Source: Nostoc edaphicum CCNP1411
Lineage (GTDB): Bacteria > Cyanobacteriota > Cyanobacteriia > Cyanobacteriales > Nostocaceae
DNA: 64,000 bases
Direction: 5' to 3'
Assembly: GCF_014023275.1 (NCBI RefSeq)
Contig: NZ_CP054698.1
Location: forward strand, 4,278,001 to 4,342,000
Of this stretch, positions 7,335 to 16,876 are shown piece after piece. The position numbers and the translations under genes were made by a program. Numbering within the stretch: the first letter of the stretch is position 1; each line of letters begins with the position of its first letter. The notes below the pieces were generated by a model. It saw only the letters and a program-made list of their open reading frames with translations. It was not told the DNA's origin and searched no databases.

Positions 7335-9494
7335 TCACTTGCGATTTTCGCGCCGCCACTTACAGCGTACTAGGCGAATTTCATCAAAAGTGTAGCTTTC
7401 GCCTAGTTGTTCTTTGATGGGAGTGAGGGAAATATCACCGAGTACTTCTAAAACTTGCCAAATTTTTTGTTGATGTTCTAAAGGTACTAATTGATTTAAA
7501 TCAACTGGCTGATTTTTCTCAATTAATTTTTCTAAATGATTGCTAACTGTTGCCGGACTAAGGTTCCGCTTTTTGGCAATTTGAGCAATATTTAAACCTT
7601 GTTGATGCAATTGTAATGTCTGTAATTCGGTGTAAGAAGAAGATGAGTTGGGAGAGGATACGGAAGTAACAGATTTATTTTGCAAACCTTTTTCTTGGCG
7701 GTAGGCGCGAATTTCTGTAATAAACTTTTCGCCATATTGAGCGAGTTTATGACTACCAACACCAGAAAGTTTGGCAAATTCAGTTAAGTTTTGGGGTTGC
7801 ACCTGTACCATCAATTTTAAAGTGGAATCGTGAAAGATAACGTAAGGTGGCACAGATTGCTCATCAGCTAATTGTTTACGTAGCGATCGCAACTTCTGTA
7901 ATAATATTTCTGCGACTTCTGCTTTTTCACTCCCCTGTTCCCAGGTAATTTTTTGGACTGTGGTTACAGCTAGCGAAACTGTACGCTGTTTTCGCATTAC
8001 TTCCCAACTTAAGGCATTTAGTTTTAAAACTGAGTAACCATCGCTAGTTTGTTCTATTAACCCCTGATGTAAAAGCGATCGCCCCAACATTCGCCATTCA
8101 TCTACAGTTCTATCTTTACCAATACCATAAGTAGAAAGTTTATCGTGTTCGTACTGGAGAATTTTGTCTTTTTTTGCCCCTCGCAACACATCGATTATGT
8201 GTAGCATCCCAAATCTTTCTTTGCAACGCGCCACACAAGATAAAAACTTCATAGCTTCAATTGTCCAATCTTGCACGGGTTTGGGATGACGACAATTGTC
8301 ACAGTTACCGCAATTTCCAGGAAACCTTTCGCCAAAATAACCCAGTTGAATCGTTCGCCGACAATCAGTGCCTTCAGCGTAATCGATCATTTGCCGCAGT
8401 TGTTGTTTGGCAATCAACTGTTCTTGAGGATCGGTTTTTTGATCGATACTCCATTCAATTGTTTTAACATCACCAAAGCTGAAAAATATTGTACACCGAG
8501 ATGGTTCTCCGTCTCTACCTGCTCTACCCGATTCTTGATAATAACTTTCTATATTTCTGGGCAGATCAAAGTGAACTACCAACCGGACATCGGGTTTATT
8601 AATTCCCATTCCAAAGGCGATTGTTGCCACCATCACTCGGACATCATCTCGAATAAATCGCGTTTGATTACTACTACGTTCTTCATCACTTAATCCGGCG
8701 TGATAAGGCAGAGCAATAACTTTATCATTTTGTAGTTTAAAAGTGAGTTCATCAACTTTTTTACGAGTTAAAGAATAAATAATTGTCGAACCTTCAGTTT
8801 CTCGAATTAGTTCTAATAATTCAGCATAAGCATATTTAGTTTTAGGACGAACTTCGTAATAAAGATTTTCACGGTTAAAACTGGCAAGATGAATGCTAGG
8901 TTGCTTTAGTCCTAGTTGTTGAATGATATCACTACGGACGCGATCGGTTGCTGTGGCGGTGAGGGCGACGGTAGGAACATCAGGATAGCGTTTCCGCAGA
9001 GATTTCAACTGGCGATATTCTGGACGAAAATCGTGTCCCCATTCCGAAACGCAGTGCGCTTCATCAATAGCGAAGCTAGAAATACCGATTTTTTCTTTAA
9101 CTAAATCGAGAAATGGGAGAAACCTTTCACTGAGGAGACGTTCAGGGGCGACGTAGAGTAATTTTACTTTACCGCTGAGGATGGCTTCTTCCCGCGATCG
9201 CACCTTGTAAGCATTCAAACTACTATTGAGAAATGTCGCGTTAATATTATTATTTCGTAGTGCTTCTACTTGGTCTTGCATCAAAGCAATTAACGGCGAC
9301 ACCACCACTGTTAGTCCATTTTTCAACAACGCTGGTAGCTGAAAACACAGAGATTTCCCCCCACCAGTCGGCATCACAACCATTAAATCTCGATTTTGCA
9401 GCGCATCTTCGATAATTTGCCGTTGTCCGGGCCGGAATTGGTCATAACCGAAGTGATATTTTAGCGCTTGTTCGAGATGTGGATACTGAAGCAT
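7335..9494 (-). CDS. recQ: ATP-dependent DNA helicase RecQ
   Basis: A 719-residue RecQ helicase. The N-terminal helicase core shows FRPGQRQIIEDAL, Walker A MPTGGGKS (about residues 40-47), the DEAH box with the RecQ-specific loop IDEAHCVSEWGHDFRP, and motif VI GRAGRDGEPS. Zinc-binding cysteines (CGNCDNC) and the RQC winged helix follow, then an HRDC domain (about 525-610, containing LSGVGSHKLAQYGEKF). The C-terminus adds an HTH of the kind often called HTH_40 (LNIAQIAKKRNLSPATVSNH). RecQ unwinds recombination and replication intermediates with 3'-5' polarity. All catalytic motifs are intact. The gene is monocistronic here. Confidence 0.96.
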   Translation of the reverse strand: MLQYPHLEQALKYHFGYDQFRPGQRQIIEDALQNRDLMVVMPTGGGKSLCFQLPALLKNGLTVVVSPLIALMQDQVEALRNNNINATFLNSSLNAYKVRSREEAILSGKVKLLYVAPERLLSERFLPFLDLVKEKIGISSFAIDEAHCVSEWGHDFRPEYRQLKSLRKRYPDVPTVALTATATDRVRSDIIQQLGLKQPSIHLASFNRENLYYEVRPKTKYAYAELLELIRETEGSTIIYSLTRKKVDELTFKLQNDKVIALPYHAGLSDEERSSNQTRFIRDDVRVMVATIAFGMGINKPDVRLVVHFDLPRNIESYYQESGRAGRDGEPSRCTIFFSFGDVKTIEWSIDQKTDPQEQLIAKQQLRQMIDYAEGTDCRRTIQLGYFGERFPGNCGNCDNCRHPKPVQDWTIEAMKFLSCVARCKERFGMLHIIDVLRGAKKDKILQYEHDKLSTYGIGKDRTVDEWRMLGRSLLHQGLIEQTSDGYSVLKLNALSWEVMRKQRTVSLAVTTVQKITWEQGSEKAEVAEILLQKLRSLRKQLADEQSVPPYVIFHDSTLKLMVQVQPQNLTEFAKLSGVGSHKLAQYGEKFITEIRAYRQEKGLQNKSVTSVSSPNSSSSYTELQTLQLHQQGLNIAQIAKKRNLSPATVSNHLEKLIEKNQPVDLNQLVPLEHQQKIWQVLEVLGDISLTPIKEQLGESYTFDEIRLVRCKWRRENRK

Positions 9495-9727
9495 AGCGAT
9501 CGCTTTTTCGGTGGCTGTCTGCGTGAGTAATTATTGAAGATATCAGGATTTTAACTCACATCATCGGTAGCTTTAGGAAGAACTGCGTTTCTCTGGGGCG
9601 ATCGTACTTTCTTCAAGCCAACCTATAAGATCAACGATCTGCTTGCAGCAGTGCTTTTCCAAGGAATACTCTACCGCGTTCTCTAATAATCATACTTTTA
9701 ATCTAAAATCCAAAATCTAAAATTCAC

Positions 9728-11290
9728 TCAGCATCCATCTAAGCGAGAATTTGCATTTATTACTTTGCCCTGATGCCCTATCTGGGTACATTTTAATTGT
9801 GATTCTAAAGCATCAATCTTTCGTAAAAGCGACACTCCCCACACTATAGAAATCACCAACTTGATAGTCATACCCACGAGCAAAAGTGTCACTATTGTGG
9901 CAGCTTTCTTTTGTTGAGCCAGCCTTTTTTGTTGTTCTGCAAGTCGTGCTTCGATTTCTTTAGCACGTTCAGCTTCTAAGGCTTGCTGCACTTCTCGTCG
10001 ATCTAATTCTTCACTAGCAGCTAAAAATCGATAATCTAAGTTGCTTAAGCTTTTACCATGTGCCCAAGTTTGGGCATCAATCAAAGCTTGTCCGCGCAAT
10101 AGGCGAGATTTATCCTTTTCCTCTGAGGCTACCCATGCATTGAAGGTTTCGTAGTAGGGACGCAAGTAAGCTAATTTTTTTCCAACCCATTCTAAATTGA
10201 AAACTTCTTGATAAATTCGGTTTTTGATTTGAAGAAAACCTTGCTTTTTGATCGCCAAACCAGACAGCAACAGTTCTACCTGTTCTCGACTATCGTCGGC
10301 TGGTACTTTTACTCCTTGGAGAATTTGCTGATAAATTCCTAGCAATCTGGCGGCAAATTGTTCGTTTCTGAGGATGCGATCGCGAATGGTTCGCAAATGC
10401 TCCGGTTCATCTTGCGATTCCCATTTCTCGATTATGTACGATCGCACCACATTTTCTATCCAAAATTCTTCTGTGCCAGGGGGAATTTTGAGCTTTCTAC
10501 CCGTATCATCTTGAGATAAACTTACAAGTAGCCGACACAGTTTTTGGGTAAGAAATGGTTGTCCTTCTGTCCAACCTAATACTTCTTTCAAAACTTTCTG
10601 GGGATGATTGTCTTTAATATCCAGTCCCAAAGATAGTGGTTGAGCTTCTTCAAAAGTAAAACCATTTATTTGGATGGTTTTACCAAGATTAAATGGGGTA
10701 GTATGATTTCGATCTAGAATTAAGTCTGAAGGTGTCGCCACACCAAAAATTGCAAATGTAATTCGATGATATTCTGGATCAATTGCTCGTTGATTATAAC
10801 AGAATCGAATCAAGTTAAAAAAGTCATCAACAGAGAAATTTAGGCTGAGAATACTATCAATTTCGTCAATAAAAATAAATAGTCTTTCATTCGGAAACTT
10901 AGCTAATAGATTTTCCGAAATAAACCGACTGAGTTTCTGAACCAGAGAAATATCATTTTGTTCTTGCCACCAAGTTTTTAAATTGACTTTTCCTAACAGT
11001 TTGAAACTCAACCAGATGTCCCCGACAACTCCCTTATACCACTGTTCTGGTGTTATATTTTCACAACCAATATTAGTCATGTCAACGGTGGCACATTTAA
11101 AGCCTTCTTGTTGTAAGCGGTGCTTTGTTTTTACCATAAGTGAAGATTTACCCATTTGCCTACAGCTGAGGATGTAACAAAATTCACCCTGTTTCAAGGC
11201 TTCGTAAAGTTCCACATCTGCTCTGCGCTCAACATAGCTAGGAGCGTCACTGGTAAGCGTGCCACCAACTTGGTATCGATAATTGTTCAT
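9728..11290 (-). CDS. AAA-like (AAA_35) P-loop protein with C-terminal coiled coil and membrane segment
   Basis: A 520-residue protein. The start [20 protein letters not shown] and the P-loop C43-R-Q-M-G-K-S-S50 are typical of the cyanobacterial AAA-like domain family (PF14516 type), a STAND-related ATPase group. Walker B is [12 protein letters not shown] (about 138-149), with both acidic residues. A helical region follows, then a charged coiled coil rich in Glu/Arg/Gln (about 430-475) and one hydrophobic helix ([20 protein letters not shown]), leaving a short Cys-ending tail. Relatives often carry WD40 repeats after this helix; here they are absent, so it is a short version. Members are thought to sense or signal, but no function is established. 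The next gene on the same strand, upstream, is a second AAA-like protein. Confidence 0.85.
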   Translation of the reverse strand: MNNYRYQVGGTLTSDAPSYVERRADVELYEALKQGEFCYILSCRQMGKSSLMVKTKHRLQQEGFKCATVDMTNIGCENITPEQWYKGVVGDIWLSFKLLGKVNLKTWWQEQNDISLVQKLSRFISENLLAKFPNERLFIFIDEIDSILSLNFSVDDFFNLIRFCYNQRAIDPEYHRITFAIFGVATPSDLILDRNHTTPFNLGKTIQINGFTFEEAQPLSLGLDIKDNHPQKVLKEVLGWTEGQPFLTQKLCRLLVSLSQDDTGRKLKIPPGTEEFWIENVVRSYIIEKWESQDEPEHLRTIRDRILRNEQFAARLLGIYQQILQGVKVPADDSREQVELLLSGLAIKKQGFLQIKNRIYQEVFNLEWVGKKLAYLRPYYETFNAWVASEEKDKSRLLRGQALIDAQTWAHGKSLSNLDYRFLAASEELDRREVQQALEAERAKEIEARLAEQQKRLAQQKKAATIVTLLLVGMTIKLVISIVWGVSLLRKIDALESQLKCTQIGHQGKVINANSRLDGC

Positions 11291-11431
11291 TTAATTTATT
11301 TTAAATTCGTTCTATATCTAAATCAAAAAACTTGTCTTGGAACAGTTGATAAAATTCATATAACAAAGTTCGTAGTAAGGACTTTAGTCCTTCTTTATAT
11401 AAGCAGTAAAATATAAGCACTAAAGTGCTTA
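11291..11431. other. Spacer between the two AAA-like genes, with inverted repeats
   Basis: This holds GTAGTAAG at 11372-11379 and its complement CTTACTAC at 11428-11435, enclosing two further small palindromes (AGGACTTTAGTCCT and AAGCACTAAAGTGCTT). The pattern is a Nostoc-type intergenic repeat. It separates the two genes, so they may be separately transcribed. Confidence 0.7.
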
Positions 11432-12817
11432 CTACCAACCATTATTTTGCTTACCAAACTGTTGGCTAAAATAAAGACGATATAACTCACACATGGCGCT
11501 AGCTTGATTGCCATTGAGTTGAACCAAACCCATGCTTTCTAGCTTATAAGCAGCGATCGCGTCTAACTCCACTTTTTCATCTGTTGCAATTACCTGTTGC
11601 ATAGCTGACATTAATTCTGACTCTTTTTGCAGTAAGCTCAACAGTTCTCGTAAATGCTGACCGTAAATTCCTACTGGTGTAGATGCATTTTCTAGTAACA
11701 CTTCCAGCGTCATTTCACCTTGACATAAATGATAAAATGCAAGGCTCACTAAATAGGGATGTCCTCCTACCATTGCTTGTAGGGGTGCAAGGCGTTTTGC
11801 ACCTTCGCAGTCTGCTGCACAATTTAGTCCATAACGTAATGCTAAATTCTGTATCTGTTTGAGGGTAAATGGCGGCAGTGTAATTGTTATCCCTACATTG
11901 AAAGGTGATTGGTTGAGCTTGAGCGGAATATAAATTTCTGTTGTGTGAACCACCACCATCCGCAGTTTTTGCCAAGTTTGATCTTGCTTTGCTTGTTCAT
12001 GCCAAAATCGCAGCATTGGCAGAAAATCTTGGGCAATATTGGGATGTTCAAAAACCCGATGGACTTCATTCAAAGCCAAAACGACAGGACTATCATGAAT
12101 ATATTGCAAAAGATATGCTTCAAAATAGATTTTGCAGCTTACCTTGCTGCCCATTTCCGTATCCCAAAAATCATCGAGACAGGGAAGGAGATTTAACTGC
12201 CTACTGACATTGACACAAAACCAACGCAAAAATTTATCCAGGGAAGCAAAAACGTCTTGATCAGCTTCTTGAAAGTCCAAATAGACAATTTGATAATCTT
12301 GCTCCCTAGCATAAGCAATCATCCGATTGAGCAGGGAACTTTTTCCGGTTTTTCTAGGTGCTTTGATCCGGATTAAGCAACCAGGGTGTAAAATCTCGTT
12401 ACAAACAAGTTCTTCCAGGGGAGGGCGATTGATGTAAAGAGGAGAACCCAGTGCTACAGGGCCGCTAGGAAATTCTATCTTGTTTGCTGAAAAAAAGTCT
12501 GGAGAAACCATTTCTAAGTTAGATTCTTCGCCGAACTTTTGTTGGATCTGATTTTCCGGATCAGCTATCTCGTATTCCAGGTGTTTTTTCAAGGCTAAAT
12601 GCAAATTTTTTTTCGTTACTCTTTTTCCAAGTGCAATGGAAAGGTCTTGCCATAACTCAGAGCCAACTTCCTTGATGTAATTGTTACCATAGCCTGATGC
12701 CTCTGCCATTTCACCGTAAGTTTTGCCCAACCATGATTGATAGAGCACAAACCACTGAATTGAACCGAGAGGCTTGTCTTGCAGAATTTTTTTTACAGAT
12801 TGTAGAAGCTCATCCAC
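11432..12817 (-). CDS. VMAP-type HTH plus AAA-like ATPase protein
   Basis: A 461-residue protein in three parts. Residues 1-80 form a predicted HTH (FVLYQSWLGKTYGEMAEASG, then YIKEVGSELWQDLS) like the N-terminal domain of vWA-MoxR-associated proteins (VMAP). The AAA-like domain has P-loop A153-P-R-K-T-G-K-S160. Its Walker B region reads VVLALNEVHRVFEH: N250 replaces the usual Asp and H253 the usual second Asp, while E251 is kept. A winged-helix-like C-terminus ends KLESMGLVQLNGNQASAMCE. Family members in filamentous cyanobacteria occur in NTP-dependent conflict systems as regulators or sensors. Its neighbour downstream is a second AAA-like protein. Loss of the Walker B Asp suggests weak or no ATP hydrolysis (inference). 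Confidence 0.82.
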   Translation of the reverse strand: MDELLQSVKKILQDKPLGSIQWFVLYQSWLGKTYGEMAEASGYGNNYIKEVGSELWQDLSIALGKRVTKKNLHLALKKHLEYEIADPENQIQQKFGEESNLEMVSPDFFSANKIEFPSGPVALGSPLYINRPPLEELVCNEILHPGCLIRIKAPRKTGKSSLLNRMIAYAREQDYQIVYLDFQEADQDVFASLDKFLRWFCVNVSRQLNLLPCLDDFWDTEMGSKVSCKIYFEAYLLQYIHDSPVVLALNEVHRVFEHPNIAQDFLPMLRFWHEQAKQDQTWQKLRMVVVHTTEIYIPLKLNQSPFNVGITITLPPFTLKQIQNLALRYGLNCAADCEGAKRLAPLQAMVGGHPYLVSLAFYHLCQGEMTLEVLLENASTPVGIYGQHLRELLSLLQKESELMSAMQQVIATDEKVELDAIAAYKLESMGLVQLNGNQASAMCELYRLYFSQQFGKQNNGW

Positions 12818-14109
<1,292 letters not shown>

Positions 14110-14593
14110 TGACACAGGACTTGGTGTTACCTTGTGCATGATTTATCGATTCATCAATCCACTTTTTTGAATTGGCATCATGTACAAGTAAAGAATAGTT
14201 GAGGTGATTATTTAAGTCACCTCTGACTTTATTGGTAGATTTATTTAACTGGTTGCCAGAAAATTTAAAATATGTGGGCTTTTCTAGAAAGTAGAAAAGT
14301 AGGAAATAGTGTCTTATTTATTGAGTTGGTAATTAATCAAAACAGAATTCAGGAGTCAGGAGCCAGAATTCAGAATGAATTTTTTGCGACTGGCGGATGA
14401 ATCAAGCAAGGGTGTTTTTGCACCCCCACTAAATCGAAGATTTAGTGGTCAACAAGACAGTGGCGGGTCTGAATCCCCCACTGATTGATTCTGACTCCTG
14501 AATTCTGACCTCTGAATTCTTCTTCAATTATTGAGGCTTTTCATTCCCTACTCTTGACTTATACTTATAAAAAATGTATAATTCATCTCGAAT
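14110..14593. other. Long intergenic stretch before the riboswitch
   Basis: About 480 bases after LPOR. The centre is a MITE-like inverted-repeat element (14343-14520). I see no gene in the remainder, which would contain the promoter of the Mn exporter transcript, probably within 14520-14590. Confidence 0.6.
14343..14520. repeat. MITE-like inverted-repeat element
   Basis: The left end (CAGAATTCAGGAGTCAGG) is mirrored at the right by stretches of the type CCTGAATTCTG. The interior has the hairpin CCACTAAATC/GATTTAGTGG (about 14427-14446) and a GAATCCCCCA tail. A shorter relative of the interior (CCACCAAATT/AATTTGGTGG, then GAATCCCC) lies at about 48843-48893. No coding capacity. Confidence 0.55.
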
Positions 14594-14710
14594 AGAAGGG
14601 GAGTAGCTGCTGGCAAAAAAACTTGAAAGCCAGTACATCTGAATCAACATACTGGCGATGAGCCTGGTTCAGATGGCAAGTAATCAAATATTTGAAAGCG
14701 AGACCTTCAC
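14594..14710 (+). promoter_or_regulatory. yybP-ykoY (manganese) riboswitch aptamer
   Basis: The RNA would begin with AAGGGGAGTAGC (14596-14607), the conserved 5' core of the yybP-ykoY class, and end with GCGAGACCTTCAC (14698-14710), the conserved 3' core. Between them are internal helices, one with AACATACTGGCGATGAGCC. It lies about 90 bases ahead of a UPF0016/GDT1 Mn exporter gene, a classic target of this riboswitch. The 3' core AGACC is also the first base of a terminator-like hairpin (14701-14746), so ligand-bound aptamer and hairpin exclude each other. This predicts that Mn2+ switches the exporter on. The class is established; its use here is inferred from sequence and context. Confidence 0.9.
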
Positions 14711-14750
14711 TAAGTTCACACCGAAAAGTGTAAACTTGGTGAGGTCTTTT
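14701..14750 (+). terminator. Expression-platform hairpin of the Mn riboswitch
   Basis: A long, nearly continuous stem pairs 14701-14721 with 14728-14746 (one bulge, one mismatch), with the loop CGAAAA and four Ts after it. Its left arm starts with the AGACC needed by the aptamer. It therefore acts as a terminator (or downstream block) that forms when the aptamer is empty. Confidence 0.8.
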
Positions 14751-14801
14751 GGTTCTCATCAAGCTTCACATCGGTAAACGATTCTTCAGGAGCTTGAGAG
14801 A

Positions 14802-15422
14802 GTGTTAACAGCTTTTACCGCAGGTTTATTACTAATTACAGTTTCAGAACTAGGCGATAAAACATTTTTTATTGCTGTGATTTTGGCAATGCACCACCCG
14901 CGGCGGCTGGTATTTATAGGTGCGACATCTGCTTTAGCGGCGATGACAATCCTTTCGGTGCTATTTGGACAAGTGGTGTCTTTGTTGCCAAAAGTTTATA
15001 TTCATTACGCTGAAATAGCTTTATTTATTGCCTTTGGTATCAAGCTGCTGTATGACGCTAGTAAGATGTCCGCTGCTGCTTGTGATACGGAAGTTGTAGA
15101 AGAAGCCGAAGCTGCGGTGAAAAAAGCAGATTTGCAGTTACCAAAGCAAAAGACTTCCTTGGCAATTATCATAGAAGCCTTTGTTTTGACATTTATGGCA
15201 GAGTGGGGCGATCGCACCCAAATTGCCACGATTGCCCTAGCAGCAGGTAATAATCCAATTGGAGTGACAATAGGTGCAATTTTAGGACATGCCATTTGTG
15301 CTGCGATCGCAGTTATCGGCGGCAAAATGATAGCCGGACGCATTTCTGAGCGTCAGATCACCTTTATTGGCGGATGCCTGTTTTTAGTCTTTGGTGTCCT
15401 CGCTGCCATTGAGGGAGCGTAA
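14802..15422 (+). CDS. mnx: GDT1/UPF0016 (TMEM165-type) manganese exporter
   Basis: A 206-residue protein with six predicted membrane helices in two homologous halves. Each half has the family signature: E-L-G-D-K-T in the first (residues ~18-23) and E-W-G-D-R-T in the second, which line the cation path. In cyanobacteria and chloroplasts this family (Mnx/PAM71-like) moves Mn2+ out of the cytoplasm and protects against Mn excess. The start is GTG at 14802, supported by AGGAG nine bases upstream and by homology beginning at once. Control by the Mn riboswitch upstream fits the function. The symbol follows the cyanobacterial homologue. Confidence 0.92.
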   Translation: MLTAFTAGLLLITVSELGDKTFFIAVILAMHHPRRLVFIGATSALAAMTILSVLFGQVVSLLPKVYIHYAEIALFIAFGIKLLYDASKMSAAACDTEVVEEAEAAVKKADLQLPKQKTSLAIIIEAFVLTFMAEWGDRTQIATIALAAGNNPIGVTIGAILGHAICAAIAVIGGKMIAGRISERQITFIGGCLFLVFGVLAAIEGA

Positions 15423-15604
15423 GGGGAAGAAGTCGGGGAGCAGGGAGCAGGGAGCAGGGGAGAAGAATTAATAACCGCCCCTCAAGAGTGCTGAGTCATG
15501 AGTGCTGAGTGCTGAGTGGGGCATATCACTTTTTTACTCAGAACTCAGAACTCGGAACTCGGAACTGTTTTGCCCAATGCCCAATGCCCAATGCCCCACA
15601 TCCA
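15423..15604. repeat. Cluster of short tandem repeats
   Basis: Successive blocks of degenerate heptamers: GGGAGCA, GAGTGCT, AACTCGG and CCCAATG, each two to four times. It lies between convergent genes. A typical STRR region of Nostocales. Confidence 0.85.
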
Positions 15605-16498
15605 TTACTTAGGCGTACTTTCCGGCGAAGGTGCGGGAGATTGAGCCGGATTAGGCGTGGAGGAAGCCGTTGCCGCCTTTTTAATTCCGTCTTTGTACTG
15701 AGCAGGTGCTAAAGCTGCGGCACTATCAAACAAAGGTTTTGCATCTGCGTCTTTGCCCTGTTCTTTCAGGAGCATTGCTTTTGCCACAACGGGGCGAAAA
15801 TCCTTGGGATCTTTCTTAATTGCCTGGTCATAAACAGAGCTAGCTTGAGCGTAGCGTTTCTGGGAAGCGTGAACAGAACCTAATAATACCTGCACCGCTA
15901 CTGTATCAATACTTCCAGGTTGAATTGTATTTGCTTGGGCTGCGTTAGAGAGGGTTTCTTGCAACAAACCAATGGCTGCTTCGGGGCGTTGCTGACTGAT
16001 CAACAGAGCCACCATTCCTTGCAAAGCCTTCAAATCGCCCGGTTTCGTGGACAAAATCGAACGATAAGCTTGAGCGGCTCCTTCGCGATCGCCAATTTGC
16101 TGTTTGGCTTGAGCCAGTAGCACTGAATATTCTGACTGTTCGGGATTCAGCTTCGCTAGCTTTTCTAGGGGTTCAATAACGACTTGGATATCAGCTGGTT
16201 TAACCTCACTTTTATCTTTTTGACTCAGTAGTTGCAGCCGCGCCTTTAATAGTCCCTCAAGCGCAGTCTGATTTTCTGGTTCCCTTTGCAAAACCTGTTC
16301 ATAACCCCGTACTACGTCTTCCAATTTTGATTTTTGGTCAGCGGAGGGCAAACTGTCTCTGGTGCTAGCGGTATTCTGGCTTGAGGGTGGCGTATTATTA
16401 AATGCTCCAATTATAGGAATCACCGAAACACCCACAAAAGCAAGAATTGCCACTGCCAAGACGACTCGAACTATCCAACGATTGCGCGGTTGAGACAC
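15605..16498 (-). CDS. Membrane-anchored tetratricopeptide repeat protein
   Basis: Starts with a short basic N-terminus and a membrane helix (WIVRVVLAVAILAFVGVSVI), then a linker and about five TPR units (for example VVRGYEQVLQREPENQTALE, then SVLLAQAKQQIGDREGAAQA and SSVYDQAIKKDPKDFRPVVA). The tail is Pro/Ser-rich (SSTPNPAQSPAPSPESTPK). I chose the GTG at 16498, which has AGGAG 12-16 bases upstream and puts the membrane helix at the N-terminus; a TTG start at 16588 would add 30 residues. The TPR part would face the periplasm or lumen, serving protein-protein contacts. The specific role is unknown. Confidence 0.75.
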   Translation of the reverse strand: MSQPRNRWIVRVVLAVAILAFVGVSVIPIIGAFNNTPPSSQNTASTRDSLPSADQKSKLEDVVRGYEQVLQREPENQTALEGLLKARLQLLSQKDKSEVKPADIQVVIEPLEKLAKLNPEQSEYSVLLAQAKQQIGDREGAAQAYRSILSTKPGDLKALQGMVALLISQQRPEAAIGLLQETLSNAAQANTIQPGSIDTVAVQVLLGSVHASQKRYAQASSVYDQAIKKDPKDFRPVVAKAMLLKEQGKDADAKPLFDSAAALAPAQYKDGIKKAATASSTPNPAQSPAPSPESTPK

Positions 16499-16694
16499 AG
16501 TTTTGTCTTTCTCCTGAATTTTAATGACATTATCATTTACACAAATCGTAAAGTTAAAAATTTCCAAAACTTTGCGGAATACCGCCAATTGCCTGTGAAT
16601 TTTATAACAATTAACTATCTACACTGCTAAAGTAAGTGATGACTTTAGGAGGAGCCGTCAGAATTGTAGCTATGATATGCTTCCGAAACTAGTG

Positions 16695-16747
16695 TAAAGG
16701 CGCTAAATTACACATTTAGTGTTTATACACTAAATTTAGCGCCTTTA
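16695..16747. repeat. Long inverted repeat in a divergent promoter region
   Basis: Perfect 14-base arms (TAAAGGCGCTAAAT at 16695-16708 and complement at 16734-16747) enclose a second hairpin (TTTAGTG/CACTAAA) that overlaps the right arm by one base. It sits between the starts of the TPR gene and the gene at 16877, so it could act in either leader or as a DNA site. Confidence 0.7.
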
Positions 16748-16876
16748 GGATTGTGTAGAGTAACCTAGTGTGACTTTGTTAAAAGCCAATATACTTTCAT
16801 CAGTCGCACAAATGCTCTTTCCAGCTGCCTTTGTAAAATCCCACAATGGGATGTGTCTCCGCCGCAAGGAGTTTTT

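Noticed and set aside
8271..8693. 140-codon plus-strand frame within recQ
   Set aside because: Lies wholly inside the recQ coding sequence on the opposite strand and shows no protein-like composition.
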